This document shows, in pieces, positions 8,476-16,563 of a DNA stretch of 64,000 bases. How positions within the stretch are numbered: the first letter of the stretch is position 1; each line of letters opens with the position of its first letter. The notes beneath the pieces were generated by a model. The model worked only from the letters and a program-made list of their open reading frames with translations, was not told where the DNA came from and made no database searches. This DNA comes from Exiguobacterium aurantiacum DSM 6208 (GTDB lineage Bacteria > Bacillota > Bacilli > Exiguobacteriales > Exiguobacteriaceae). The DNA lies in contig NZ_JNIQ01000001.1 in NCBI RefSeq assembly GCF_000702585.1, forward strand, positions 935,001-999,000. Direction: 5' to 3'. The translations under genes were made by a program, and so were the position numbers.

Positions 8476-10482
8476 GTGGAACATTCCCATCACGCATCAT
8501 CTCATCATGAACACGGAGAAACGCATGACGCGCAAGCCGGCGGACATGAAGGGATGATTGAAGCGTATAAGCGTCGATTTTTTGTCTCGTTCGGGTTGAC
8601 GATCCCGATTCTCATCTTGTCGGACATGATTCAAGCATGGGCCGGTTTCGAACTGACGTTTCCTTATGAAAAGGAGACGCTATTCGTGTTGGCGACGATT
8701 GTGTACGTCTATGGAGGGTGGCCGTTTTTGAAAGGGAGCATTGACGAGTTGCGTGAACGAAATCCGGGGATGATGTTGCTGATCGGTCTCGCCATCAGCG
8801 TCGCCTACTTTTATAGTGTCGCCATTGTGTTCGGGTATGGGCATGGACATGACTTCTTTTGGGAGTTGGCGACGTTGATTGTTATCATGTTGCTCGGGCA
8901 TTGGATTGAGATGCGCTCAATCATGGGCGCATCGAACGCGTTGCAACAGCTCGTACGTCTATTACCGAGCGTGGCGCATCGAATCAACGGGAACGACATC
9001 GAAGACGTTCCCGTCACGGCGCTCGCTAGCGGAGATTTGATTCTCGTCAAGCCGGGTGAACAGATTCCTGTAGACGGTGAACTGCTGAAAGGGCGGACAA
9101 CGGTCGATGAGTCGATGTTGACTGGTGAATCGATGCCGGTCGAAAAAGAGACGGGCGACATCGTCATCGCAGGATCGCTCAACCAAGAAGGCAGTATGAC
9201 GATTTCGACGACGAGCACGGGAGAGAGCACATATTTGGCAAAAGTCATCGATTTGGTCAAAGAGGCTCAGGAATCCAAATCGAAAACGCAAAACTTGGCC
9301 AACCGGGCTGCCAAGCTCTTGTTCTATGTCGCTGTCGGGGCGGGTGTGCTAACGTTCGTCATTTGGATTGCCCTCGGTTATCCGGTCAGTATGGCCGTCG
9401 AGCGAATGGTCACCGTTATGGTCATCTCTTGTCCGCACGCACTCGGCCTTGCGTCTCCGCTCGTCGTGGCGGTCTCGACGGCCTTGTCGGCGAAACGCGG
9501 GCTGTTGATTCGGAATCGGACCCAATTCGAGGAGGCACGTCATCTCGATGCGGTCATTTTCGATAAGACGGGCACGTTGACGCAAGGCGACTTCGGGGTG
9601 ACGGACATTGAAGCCACATCCACGTATACAGAAGATGAAGTATTACGTCTGACCGCCGCGGTCGAGACGGCCTCTCAACATCCGCTCGCACGAGGAATTC
9701 TTCGGGAAGCGGAGGCACGTGAGTTGAAGTTGCCTGATGTTGTCGATTTCGCCTCGATCACGGGCGTCGGGCTGGAAGGTCGTGTGGACGGGGGACGCGT
9801 TCAAGTCGTCAGTCCCCGCTATATTCGGGAGCGCGAGCTATCAATCGATGAAGCGGCGTTCGATCGATTGTCCGCCGCCGGCAAGACCGTCGTCTTCACG
9901 CTTCGAGACGGGGACTTGGTCGGTATGATTGCCTTAGCAGACATGGTTCGGGATGAGGCGAAGGAGACGGTCCGTGCGTTGAAAGCCCGGGGCGTCCGCC
10001 CGATCATGCTGACGGGGGACAACCGGAAAGTGGCTGATTGGGTCGCGTCGCAACTTCACATCGAGGAAGTGTATGCCGAAGTGTTGCCGGACGATAAATC
10101 ACGGCAAGTCCAAACCGTCCAAGCCGACGGCAGCAAAGTGGCGATGGTCGGGGACGGCATCAATGATGCGCCGGCGTTGGCCCAAGCGGACGTCGGGATT
10201 GCCATCGGAAGCGGGACCGACGTCGCCGTCGAGACGGCCGATATCGTACTCGTCCGGAGCAACCCGAAAGACGTGTTGTCAATTCTCGACTTGTCTCGCA
10301 ACACGTACAACAAGATGATTCAAAACTTGTGGTGGGCCGCCGGCTACAACATCGTCGCCATTCCGCTCGCGGCGGGTGTGCTGGCACCGCTCGGCATCCT
10401 CTTGTCACCGGCCATCGGTGCGGTGTTCATGAGCCTTAGTACAATCATCGTGGCGCTCAATGCAAGAACGCTTCGGATTTAA
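8476..10482 (+). CDS. copB: CopB-type P1B ATPase (copper/silver export)
   Basis: A 668-residue heavy-metal efflux pump. A His-rich cytoplasmic tail (HSHHASSHHEHGETHD) replaces the CxxC metal domain. The membrane motif is CPHALGLASP (about residue 320) instead of CPC, which marks the CopB/P1B-3 class for copper or silver. The actuator TGES (about 216), phosphorylation DKTGTLTQGD (about 363), nucleotide-domain SQHPLARG and hinge GDGINDAPALAQADVGIAIG motifs are all intact. The GTG start has AGGAGGTGGTAAC directly upstream. Divergent from the multicopper oxidase gene and followed by a lipoprotein gene after 59 bases, probably in the same unit. Confidence 0.94.
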   Translation: MEHSHHASSHHEHGETHDAQAGGHEGMIEAYKRRFFVSFGLTIPILILSDMIQAWAGFELTFPYEKETLFVLATIVYVYGGWPFLKGSIDELRERNPGMMLLIGLAISVAYFYSVAIVFGYGHGHDFFWELATLIVIMLLGHWIEMRSIMGASNALQQLVRLLPSVAHRINGNDIEDVPVTALASGDLILVKPGEQIPVDGELLKGRTTVDESMLTGESMPVEKETGDIVIAGSLNQEGSMTISTTSTGESTYLAKVIDLVKEAQESKSKTQNLANRAAKLLFYVAVGAGVLTFVIWIALGYPVSMAVERMVTVMVISCPHALGLASPLVVAVSTALSAKRGLLIRNRTQFEEARHLDAVIFDKTGTLTQGDFGVTDIEATSTYTEDEVLRLTAAVETASQHPLARGILREAEARELKLPDVVDFASITGVGLEGRVDGGRVQVVSPRYIRERELSIDEAAFDRLSAAGKTVVFTLRDGDLVGMIALADMVRDEAKETVRALKARGVRPIMLTGDNRKVADWVASQLHIEEVYAEVLPDDKSRQVQTVQADGSKVAMVGDGINDAPALAQADVGIAIGSGTDVAVETADIVLVRSNPKDVLSILDLSRNTYNKMIQNLWWAAGYNIVAIPLAAGVLAPLGILLSPAIGAVFMSLSTIIVALNARTLRI

Positions 10483-10541
10483 CAATTCTTTCATTTTTAG
10501 ACGTTAAACTGAAAACGATGCTGAAGATGGAGGAAGAACAA

Positions 10542-11504
10542 ATGAAGAAAAAGTTGATTTTGCCAACTCTGTTGGCGACCGTATTTTTGACCGCTTGTGG
10601 ACCGGACACGCCACCGAATGAAACGGCGACTGAATCGGAAGCGCCTGTGGCCGAGACGGAACAAAAGTCACAACAAGTCGAAGTCGACAATTGGAAACGA
10701 GTCGAGACCGACGCGGCCATCACCCACATCCATGGGACCGGGTTTTGGCAGGACGATGCCCGTCCGGTCGTTGCGACGCACCACGGACTGATGGAGTATC
10801 GGGAAGATGGCTGGTACGAATTGATGTCGAACCGTCACGATTATATGGGTTTTGAGCTTGTCGAGGATGGTTTTTATGCGAGCGGTCACCCCGAACGTCA
10901 ATCCGCATTTAAAAATCCGCTCGGTGTCGTCCGCGGCACCGACCGAGGCGAAACGCTCGAAGTCCGTTCGCTAGAAGGGGAGGCGGATTTTCACCATATG
11001 AGCGTGGGTTACAGGTCAGAAAGTTTATACGTCTATCTCGAAGAGCCGACAAATGAGTTGCGACCAGGCTTTTACCGTTCGCTCGACAAAGGTGAGACGT
11101 TTGAACCGATGAAGATGGAAGGGACGGAACGGCACGGCATCGCCGGTCTCCTCGCCGACGCGAGAGAGCCGCTGCGCGTGCACGTGTACGGCCCGAACGG
11201 GATGCTCGTCTCGGACGATGGGGGCGATACGTTCGACACGTTGATCTCAGGCGAGCACATCCTCCTCGCCACGACGGACGACACGACGCTCGCCTATGTG
11301 CGAGAAGCGTCCGATTATGAACTCGTCTTACGTCAGGACGAAGATGAGACGGTGCTGCCGTTGCCGGATCTAGAAGCGGACGCGGTGCCGATTGAGCTCG
11401 CCATTGACGAGGGACGTCTCTTACTCGCAACTTCTGACAATAGCGTCTATTTGTATGAAGAGGGGAGTTGGTCGACACTCCTTCAAACAGGTGCAGCGAA
11501 GTGA
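10542..11504 (+). CDS. F510_1955-type beta-propeller lipoprotein
   Basis: A 320-residue lipoprotein with lipobox LTAC at about residue 20. It has sialidase/BNR-like repeats: THIHGTGF near the start, then VVATHHGLMEY, GVVRGTDRGETLE, YRSLDKGETFE and VSDDGGDTFDTL. The THIHG opening and the series of S/T-x-D-x-G-x-T-F turns are typical of the group annotated F510_1955 family glycosylhydrolase, often found next to copper resistance genes. No glycosidase active site can be seen, so the enzymatic name may mislead. GGAGGAAGAACAA precedes the ATG at 10542. It lies downstream of copB and is probably cotranscribed. Confidence 0.8.
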   Translation: MKKKLILPTLLATVFLTACGPDTPPNETATESEAPVAETEQKSQQVEVDNWKRVETDAAITHIHGTGFWQDDARPVVATHHGLMEYREDGWYELMSNRHDYMGFELVEDGFYASGHPERQSAFKNPLGVVRGTDRGETLEVRSLEGEADFHHMSVGYRSESLYVYLEEPTNELRPGFYRSLDKGETFEPMKMEGTERHGIAGLLADAREPLRVHVYGPNGMLVSDDGGDTFDTLISGEHILLATTDDTTLAYVREASDYELVLRQDEDETVLPLPDLEADAVPIELAIDEGRLLLATSDNSVYLYEEGSWSTLLQTGAAK

Positions 11505-11507
11505 CGC

Positions 11508-11524
11508 TTTCACAACTCTTTCAC
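11508..11524 (+). promoter_or_regulatory. Direct repeat TTTCAC-N5-TTTCAC, candidate response-regulator site
   Basis: Two TTTCAC hexamers start at 11508 and 11519, an 11-base period typical of OmpR/PhoB-family tandem sites. The same hexamer pair with the same period lies upstream of the murE-like/regulator/kinase operon at 15630-15646. The position just before the small 11544 gene suggests shared control; no clear -10 element follows. Confidence 0.4.
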
Positions 11525-11543
11525 ATGTTGAGGGGAAAAGAAT

Positions 11544-11975
11544 GTGAAACCAGTTGGAAAGAGAGGTGCCGAGGTGAAAGCGGAACGACGGATCGAAATC
11601 TATGACCTCGAGCTTGGCGGGATGAACGTACAGTCGTTCGCCCATGTAGTCGTCCGGATGGCAACGTGTCTCGTTCGAGATGATGATTTGATTTTCGAGG
11701 GATTCAACGAACGCATCGGGCACCATTATTCCGACGTCGAATTCTTCGAAGTCGTCCATCAGCTCGAACGCCACATCGCGAGACGGATTCATCACGTCCG
11801 GCAGTTCATCCTCATCTCTTCCACTTTGGACGAGGCTGTTCTCGTCAACTATTCATCAGAAAAGCTGGTGCTCGTTCCCTTGTATGGGCCGAGAATCATG
11901 TATGCCGCGTTAGAGCGCCTTGAGCCGACGTGGGGAACGTACGAGGTGGACATTTGGCCAAAACATAATAAATAG
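11544..11975 (+). CDS. Uncharacterised protein, about 143 residues
   Basis: I do not recognise this family. The protein is soluble and acidic/His-rich in the middle (HHYSDVEFFEVVHQLERHIARRIHHVRQF) and has no signal or membrane segment. Two starts are possible: GTG at 11544 with GAGGGG nine bases before, and GTG at 11574 with AGAGGTG before it, giving 133 residues that begin VKAERRIEIYDLELGG. It follows the copper lipoprotein gene by 39 bases, a gap that contains the TTTCAC direct repeat, and ends in a terminator shared with the kinase gene. A long antisense reading frame covers part of it but lacks a ribosome site. Confidence 0.6.
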   Translation: MKPVGKRGAEVKAERRIEIYDLELGGMNVQSFAHVVVRMATCLVRDDDLIFEGFNERIGHHYSDVEFFEVVHQLERHIARRIHHVRQFILISSTLDEAVLVNYSSEKLVLVPLYGPRIMYAALERLEPTWGTYEVDIWPKHNK

Positions 11976-12008
11976 CCGCTGCTTGTGATACAAGCAACGG
12001 CTATTTTG
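11971..12008. terminator. Bidirectional terminator
   Basis: AATAGCCGCTGCTTGT and ACAAGCAACGGCTATT pair (one mismatch) around GAT; T-run on both sides. It serves the 11544 gene and, on minus, the sensor kinase whose stop codon at 12001 is within it. Confidence 0.85.
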
Positions 12009-13395
12009 TTAGGAGCGGGAGCGTGATCGTGAAGGTCGTCCCTGAACGGTCGGAAGCGACGTCAAGCGACCCTTCATGCAATTCGATGATCTGCTGCGCG
12101 ATGGCGAGTCCGAGTCCGCTCCCGCCCGTGCGTCTCGAACGGGACTTCTCGACACGATACAGACGTTCGAAGATGTACGGTAAATCTTCCTCCGGAATGC
12201 CCTTGCCGTCGTCTCGGAGGGTGAACGTGATCGTGTCTTTCATCAAAGCACCATCAAGTGTGACGTGCGCCGCACCGCTATGTTCGATGGCGTTATGCCC
12301 GAGCGCGCGAAACACTTGAATGATTCGATTGTGGTCGATGCGAAGGGATACATCGGACAACATCGAGAGTCGGCTGTCGAACAGGATCGGCGTGACACGA
12401 AACATGGACGCGAGGACACGTGTCAAGTCGTCACCTAGTTGTGAGACGAGGATGTCGTCTTTATGAAGCGTGAACGTGTTCTCATCGAGTTGGGCGAGTT
12501 GAAACGCGTTCTCGACGAGCTCGGTTAACGCTTGGCTCTCTTCCAATATCGTTTGAATCGACTGTTCCTTCAAAGCGACGGGCGTTTGAGGCTTGGACGC
12601 GATCTCCGCATACCCTTGCAAATACGTGAGCGGTGTCTTGATCTCATGGGCGAGATCGGACAGAAATTGATTCCGCTCTTTTTTTAGATGCGCCAGCTCG
12701 AGCGACATCGATTCGATGGAGCGTGCGAGCTCCCCGATCTCATCGACACGTGAAGTGGGAAGGGTCAGCTCACCCGGTCGCGTCAACACGTTCTCGGTCG
12801 CTCGGCGGAGCTGTTGAATCGGGTTGGAGATCAATCGACTGAGCAAGATGAACGTCAAGGCCGTGACGATGAGCGCGATGGCGGTGATGTAGAGGAAACG
12901 GAGCTGCAAACGATGGCTGATCCCGTGGATGATCTCTGTCGGAAGGAACATGTACACATAGCCGTAACGTGTCGTCTCATCCATCGACTCGATCGGCGTC
13001 CGGACGGCGAGATACGGCTTGTTTTCCCAGTCCGTCTCGAGCACGACCGTCTGATCGAAGGCGGACTGGTCCGAAGCATCTCGGATGAACGTCGACAAGA
13101 CGGCGGGGAATCGATTGGATGTGTCGATCAGCCTATGATCCGGTGCGACGATGGCGACTTTCGTGTCGGTCTCACTTTCCATCGCCGCGACGTGCGAAAT
13201 CGTTTCCGTATCAAAGCTCATCGCCAATACGTTAGCATGGCTTTCCGCCCGCGACTCGAGCCGGTCGATCTCCTCAACGACTCGTTCCCCGAGCAAGGTG
13301 TGATACAAAAGCATGAACAAGACGCTTTCGATCAGTAACGTCGTCAACAAAAAGACGAGACTGATTCGAAACGGGAGACTATTTCGCCAAGGCAT
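12001..13395 (-). CDS. Two-component sensor histidine kinase (HAMP)
   Basis: A 464-residue membrane kinase: helix 1 near residues 10-30, an extracytoplasmic domain to about 165, helix 2, HAMP, then HisKA with FLSDLAHEIKTPLTYLQGY (His near 248) and an ATPase domain with GHNAIEHSG, DDGKGIPEEDLPY and GGSGLGLAIAQQI boxes. All catalytic boxes are intact. The ATG at 13395 overlaps the stop of the response regulator gene by one base (TGATG), so translation is coupled. A longer reading to 13440 would overlap the regulator more and has no reason in its favour. Its regulon probably includes its own operon and neighbours (see the TTTCAC repeats). Confidence 0.92.
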   Translation of the reverse strand: MPWRNSLPFRISLVFLLTTLLIESVLFMLLYHTLLGERVVEEIDRLESRAESHANVLAMSFDTETISHVAAMESETDTKVAIVAPDHRLIDTSNRFPAVLSTFIRDASDQSAFDQTVVLETDWENKPYLAVRTPIESMDETTRYGYVYMFLPTEIIHGISHRLQLRFLYITAIALIVTALTFILLSRLISNPIQQLRRATENVLTRPGELTLPTSRVDEIGELARSIESMSLELAHLKKERNQFLSDLAHEIKTPLTYLQGYAEIASKPQTPVALKEQSIQTILEESQALTELVENAFQLAQLDENTFTLHKDDILVSQLGDDLTRVLASMFRVTPILFDSRLSMLSDVSLRIDHNRIIQVFRALGHNAIEHSGAAHVTLDGALMKDTITFTLRDDGKGIPEEDLPYIFERLYRVEKSRSRRTGGSGLGLAIAQQIIELHEGSLDVASDRSGTTFTITLPLLTK

Positions 13396-14072
13396 CACGG
13401 CACATCCCGCCCCTCGACCCATCGATAGCCCCGTCCCCACACGGTTTTCAAGTAATCGTCGATCGGGAACCCGGCCTCCCCGAGCTTGTCCCGAATCATG
13501 CGGATGTGGGCATCGACCGTCCGGGGGTCGGATTCTGAAGAATACGGCCAGACGAGGTCATACAAGTCCATGCGGTTGTATAAACGGTTCGGGTGCTCGA
13601 GGAACAATTTCAAAATCGCCGTCGCTTTCGGGGTCAACACGACCTCTTGTTCCTTATAAAGCACGCGGCCGCTCGGTTCGTCGTATCGCAATTGATTATA
13701 GCTGACGTTTGTGAGTCGGCTACGTCGTAACACGGCGCGAATCCGAGCGAGCAAGACGTTCCCATCGAACGGTTTCGTCACATAGTCATCGGCACCGGCG
13801 TCTAAGCCGCGAATCGTCGTCTCGCTATCGGACCGTGCCGTCAACAGGACGACGGGCAACTCTGCGTCCCGTTTTTTCAGTTGACGACAGAGTGTGATGC
13901 CGTCCACGTCTGGCATCATAATATCCAATAAGACCAAGTCAGGACGGTCGGCGATGAGCTCGAGCGCTTCGGTCGCATCGCTCGCCTCGAGACACGTATA
14001 GCCGTCGCCTTCGAGGAAGAGCCGCAACAGGCGGCGCATCTTCATCTCATCATCCACAATCAGTATCTTCAT
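13395..14072 (-). CDS. OmpR/PhoB-family response regulator
   Basis: A 225-residue DNA-binding regulator. The receiver domain starts MKILIVDDEMKMRRLL, with the phospho-acceptor aspartate in LVLLDIMMPDVDG near residue 51 and the conserved Lys in DDYVTKPF. A winged-helix domain follows, with KATAILKLFLEHPNRLYNR and DARTVDAHIRMIRDKLG-type features. GGAGGGAATGC precedes the ATG at 14072. It lies 20 bases downstream of the murE-like gene and is translationally coupled to the kinase, making a three-gene operon. Signals sensed are unknown; metal or envelope stress is suggested by the surrounding genes. Confidence 0.93.
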   Translation of the reverse strand: MKILIVDDEMKMRRLLRLFLEGDGYTCLEASDATEALELIADRPDLVLLDIMMPDVDGITLCRQLKKRDAELPVVLLTARSDSETTIRGLDAGADDYVTKPFDGNVLLARIRAVLRRSRLTNVSYNQLRYDEPSGRVLYKEQEVVLTPKATAILKLFLEHPNRLYNRMDLYDLVWPYSSESDPRTVDAHIRMIRDKLGEAGFPIDDYLKTVWGRGYRWVEGRDVP

Positions 14073-14092
14073 GCATTCCCTCCTTTTTCTCC

Positions 14093-15577
14093 TCAACGTT
14101 CAGTTCGTGATGCGTCCCCCGGTTCCCTTTCATGTGGATAGAAACGATGGACGAGGGCCGGTTCGTCACACGGGATCAGCTCGCCGTCGACACGCTCGAT
14201 TCGATCGTGTCCTTTTCCGAAAATGACGCCACAGTCATAGTCCGGAAGCCGTTCGGCGAACGCCCGGATGGCGTCGTGCCGGATCGGATGAACGGATAAC
14301 GGCGGGCGAGCGGTTCGCCCTGACGCCAAATCGTCAAGAATCTGTTGCGGTGCCTCCCTTCTCGGGTCGTGGACCGACAATACATAGTCCGCTCCCGATT
14401 GCGAGACGATTTTGGTCATCTCGCTGCGCTTTGAGCGGTCCCGTTCCCCGGCGGCACTGAGCAGCACGAGGACACGCGCGTGACGTTCGGTCAAAGCCGT
14501 GACGACTTCTTGGATCGCATCCGGCGTGTGCCCATAATCGACATAGGCGAGGGAAGCGATGCCCTCAATCCGCTCGAGTCGACCGCTCGGCAAGCGAAGG
14601 GAAGCGAGTCGCGGTACGGTGTCTTCAAGCGACGCACCGGTGGAGAGCACGATCCCGAGTGCGCACAGCATGTTGTCGAGGTTATACGTTTCCGTGAACG
14701 GGGGCTTGACGGCGAGGGACCGTCCTTTCGTCTGAAGCAACAAGCGGTCACGCTCGAGTTGTCCGAACAAATCAACGGACGTGTCACGGCGGCTGTAATA
14801 GCTTCGTTTCACACGACGGGGTGCCCTTGCTCCCATCCGCTCATGGAACGGGTCGTCTCGGTTGAGGAAGACATGGCCGTTCGCCGTCACTTGTTTGAAC
14901 AGGCGGGCTTTCGTCTCTGCGTAGGAATCCATCGACCCGTGGTAATCTAAATGATCATGGGTCAAGTTCAGGAAAGATGCCGATTGAAAAGAAAGGCCAG
15001 TGATGCGGGATTCAGCGATCGCCTGAGAAGAGACTTCCATGACGCAGTCGGTGATTCCCGCTTTGACCATCTCATCTAAATGGCGGTTGACGGTTAACGG
15101 GTCCGGCGTCGTGTTCGGCGTCGTAAAAGTTTGACCCGCATAATGGATCCCGAGCGTCCCAATCGACCCGGCCTTCATCCCGAGGGAAGTGAACAGTTGA
15201 AACGCGAGCGAGGTCGTCGTCGTTTTCCCGTTCGTCCCCGTGACCCCGTGCAAACGTAAACGCTTCGAAGGGTCGTCATAAAACATCGCCGCGAGCTCGG
15301 CCAAAGCGATTTTTGTGTCCCGACAATAAATGACGGAGACAGGCGCATCAATCGGTCGTTCCGCGATGATGGCGATGGCACCGTTTGCGATGGCCTCATC
15401 GATGAAATTGTGTCCGTCATGCCGGTGTCCGGTTATACAGACGAATAAATAATTATTTTTCACTTCTTTCGAGGAGAACGAGATTCCTTCAATCAACGTC
15501 TCATTCGGGTGTTCCACATACGTCCAAGTGATGGTTTGGCTTAGTCCTGTTAAGAGGTGTTGCAAATTGTTGAGCAC
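14093..15577 (-). CDS. MurE-like Mur ligase (UDP-MurNAc-tripeptide synthetase homologue)
   Basis: MurE adds the third amino acid to the peptidoglycan precursor in the cytoplasm. This 494-residue homologue has the ATP loop HGVTGTNGKTTTT (about residue 117), EVSSQA, LTHDHLDYHG and IFGKGHDRIE, so the fold and ATP site look complete. Several usually fixed positions differ: VDYGHTPD for VDYAHTPD, LLSAAGERDRSKR for the usual G-G-x-R-D block, and HDPRREAP where the amino-acid selectivity motif DNPR or DDPN is expected. It heads an operon with a regulator and kinase rather than lying in a cell-division cluster, so it is probably a second, conditional MurE. GTG at 15577 has AAAGGAGAA nine bases upstream. 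Confidence 0.85.
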   Translation of the reverse strand: MLNNLQHLLTGLSQTITWTYVEHPNETLIEGISFSSKEVKNNYLFVCITGHRHDGHNFIDEAIANGAIAIIAERPIDAPVSVIYCRDTKIALAELAAMFYDDPSKRLRLHGVTGTNGKTTTTSLAFQLFTSLGMKAGSIGTLGIHYAGQTFTTPNTTPDPLTVNRHLDEMVKAGITDCVMEVSSQAIAESRITGLSFQSASFLNLTHDHLDYHGSMDSYAETKARLFKQVTANGHVFLNRDDPFHERMGARAPRRVKRSYYSRRDTSVDLFGQLERDRLLLQTKGRSLAVKPPFTETYNLDNMLCALGIVLSTGASLEDTVPRLASLRLPSGRLERIEGIASLAYVDYGHTPDAIQEVVTALTERHARVLVLLSAAGERDRSKRSEMTKIVSQSGADYVLSVHDPRREAPQQILDDLASGRTARPPLSVHPIRHDAIRAFAERLPDYDCGVIFGKGHDRIERVDGELIPCDEPALVHRFYPHEREPGDASRTER

Positions 15578-15629
15578 GAGATGTTCTCCTTTTTCTAGTA
15601 AGTCCATCTTGACAGTATAGCCGCCGTTT

Positions 15630-15646
15630 GTGAAAAAGAAGTGAAA
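15630..15646 (-). promoter_or_regulatory. Direct repeat upstream of the murE-like/regulator/kinase operon
   Basis: On minus the sequence reads TTTCAC-TTCTT-TTTCAC, an 11-base period, followed ten bases later by TATACT (15614-15619), a good -10 hexamer with no proper -35. This is the arrangement of a promoter activated by an OmpR-type regulator bound over the -35 region. Autoregulation by the adjacent regulator is inference. Confidence 0.5.
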
Positions 15647-15733
15647 TCGAAGAAACGTGAGAATGGCTCATGTTTTTGTTTTAGAAACAGTGGAAACATA
15701 GTGATAACGATACAGAATGGAGGCTGAACAACT

Positions 15734-16237
15734 ATGAATCCATACGTAAAATTTGGGGTCATGATCGGCGTGTCAACGTTCCTCATGTATTGGCTCATGT
15801 ATTTGAACGTGTTTCAACTCGGCCACGTCTTTTTCAGTCAGACACGACTTTACATGGCCCTCATTATGGGGTCGGTCATGGCGTTCGTCATGTTGCTCTT
15901 TATGTGGGGAATGTACAAAAACAAGAAGCTGAATACAATCATCTTAGGGACGAGCGCACTCGTGTTCGGATTGTCGCTATGGCTCGTCCGGAGTCAGACG
16001 ACGGTCGACGACGTCAGTTGGATGAAAGCGATGATTCCACATCACTCGATTGCCATTTTAACGAGTGAACGGGCGGAAATTGAAGACCCGCGCGTGAAGC
16101 AACTGTCGGAAGAAATCATCCATGCGCAAGAACGGGAAATTGCCGAGATGAAGCGATTGATTGAAGAGTTGGAAAAAGAAGAGGAACAAGCTAAAACTGA
16201 CATGCAAGTGCATGCCAAGACGGACAGGAGTGAATAA
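15734..16237 (+). CDS. DUF305 membrane protein
   Basis: The 167-residue product has three N-terminal membrane helices (residues about 5-95) and a DUF305 helical domain with the family signature MKAMIPHHSIAILTSERA near residue 100 and EEIIHAQEREIAEMKRLI, then a charged tail. The paired histidines and methionines of DUF305 are thought to bind metal, and the family commonly accompanies copper genes. It is divergent from the murE-like operon and shares its upstream region. ATGGAGG precedes the ATG by about nine bases. A signal for cotranscription with other genes is absent; a terminator follows. Confidence 0.85.
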   Translation: MNPYVKFGVMIGVSTFLMYWLMYLNVFQLGHVFFSQTRLYMALIMGSVMAFVMLLFMWGMYKNKKLNTIILGTSALVFGLSLWLVRSQTTVDDVSWMKAMIPHHSIAILTSERAEIEDPRVKQLSEEIIHAQEREIAEMKRLIEELEKEEEQAKTDMQVHAKTDRSE

Positions 16238-16265
16238 GGGGACCCGTCCATCATATTTCAATCAG

Positions 16266-16303
16266 AAAGCCGTCGGTCATGACTGGACCGACGGCTTTTC
16301 GAG
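16266..16303 (+). terminator. Terminator after the DUF305 gene
   Basis: AAAGCCGTCGGTC-ATGACTG-GACCGACGGCTTTT, a long perfect stem with T-run. Confidence 0.85.
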
Positions 16304-16344
16304 TAGTGGTTTACGAAGAAAACATAGAAAAAGACGAACTTTAT

Positions 16345-16518
16345 TTAGCGAGCTTGTGGTATGTCGTTTCGCGAACGGCGTTTTGACAAGTTCGGGGCGA
16401 CAGCAAAACCAATACCAAGCAAGGAACCGACGCCAAGCCCAATCAGGCTACCGGACACGAGCGTCAACACGATGCCGAATACAAGCCCGATACTCAAATC
16501 ACCAATTTGGTCAAACAT
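16345..16518 (-). CDS. Small Gly-rich membrane protein, 57 residues
   Basis: MFDQIGDLSIGLVFGIVLT begins a protein with two hydrophobic helices rich in Gly and Leu (GSLIGLGVGSLLGIGFAVAP) and a basic tail (NLSKRRSRNDIPQAR). AAGGTGG lies eight bases before the ATG at 16518; a start 33 bases upstream lacks a site. The gene lies 45 bases downstream of terC on the same strand and could be cotranscribed with it. No family recognised. Confidence 0.55.
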   Translation of the reverse strand: MFDQIGDLSIGLVFGIVLTLVSGSLIGLGVGSLLGIGFAVAPNLSKRRSRNDIPQAR

Positions 16519-16563
16519 GCCGCACCACCTTTTCTTCATAGACGAAATCATTACAACTGAACG

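Noticed and set aside
11421-11795. A 124-codon minus-strand open frame overlapping the 11544 gene
   Set aside because: No ribosome site, overlaps the end of the preceding lipoprotein gene, and the plus-strand frame has two good start signals and a terminator at its stop.
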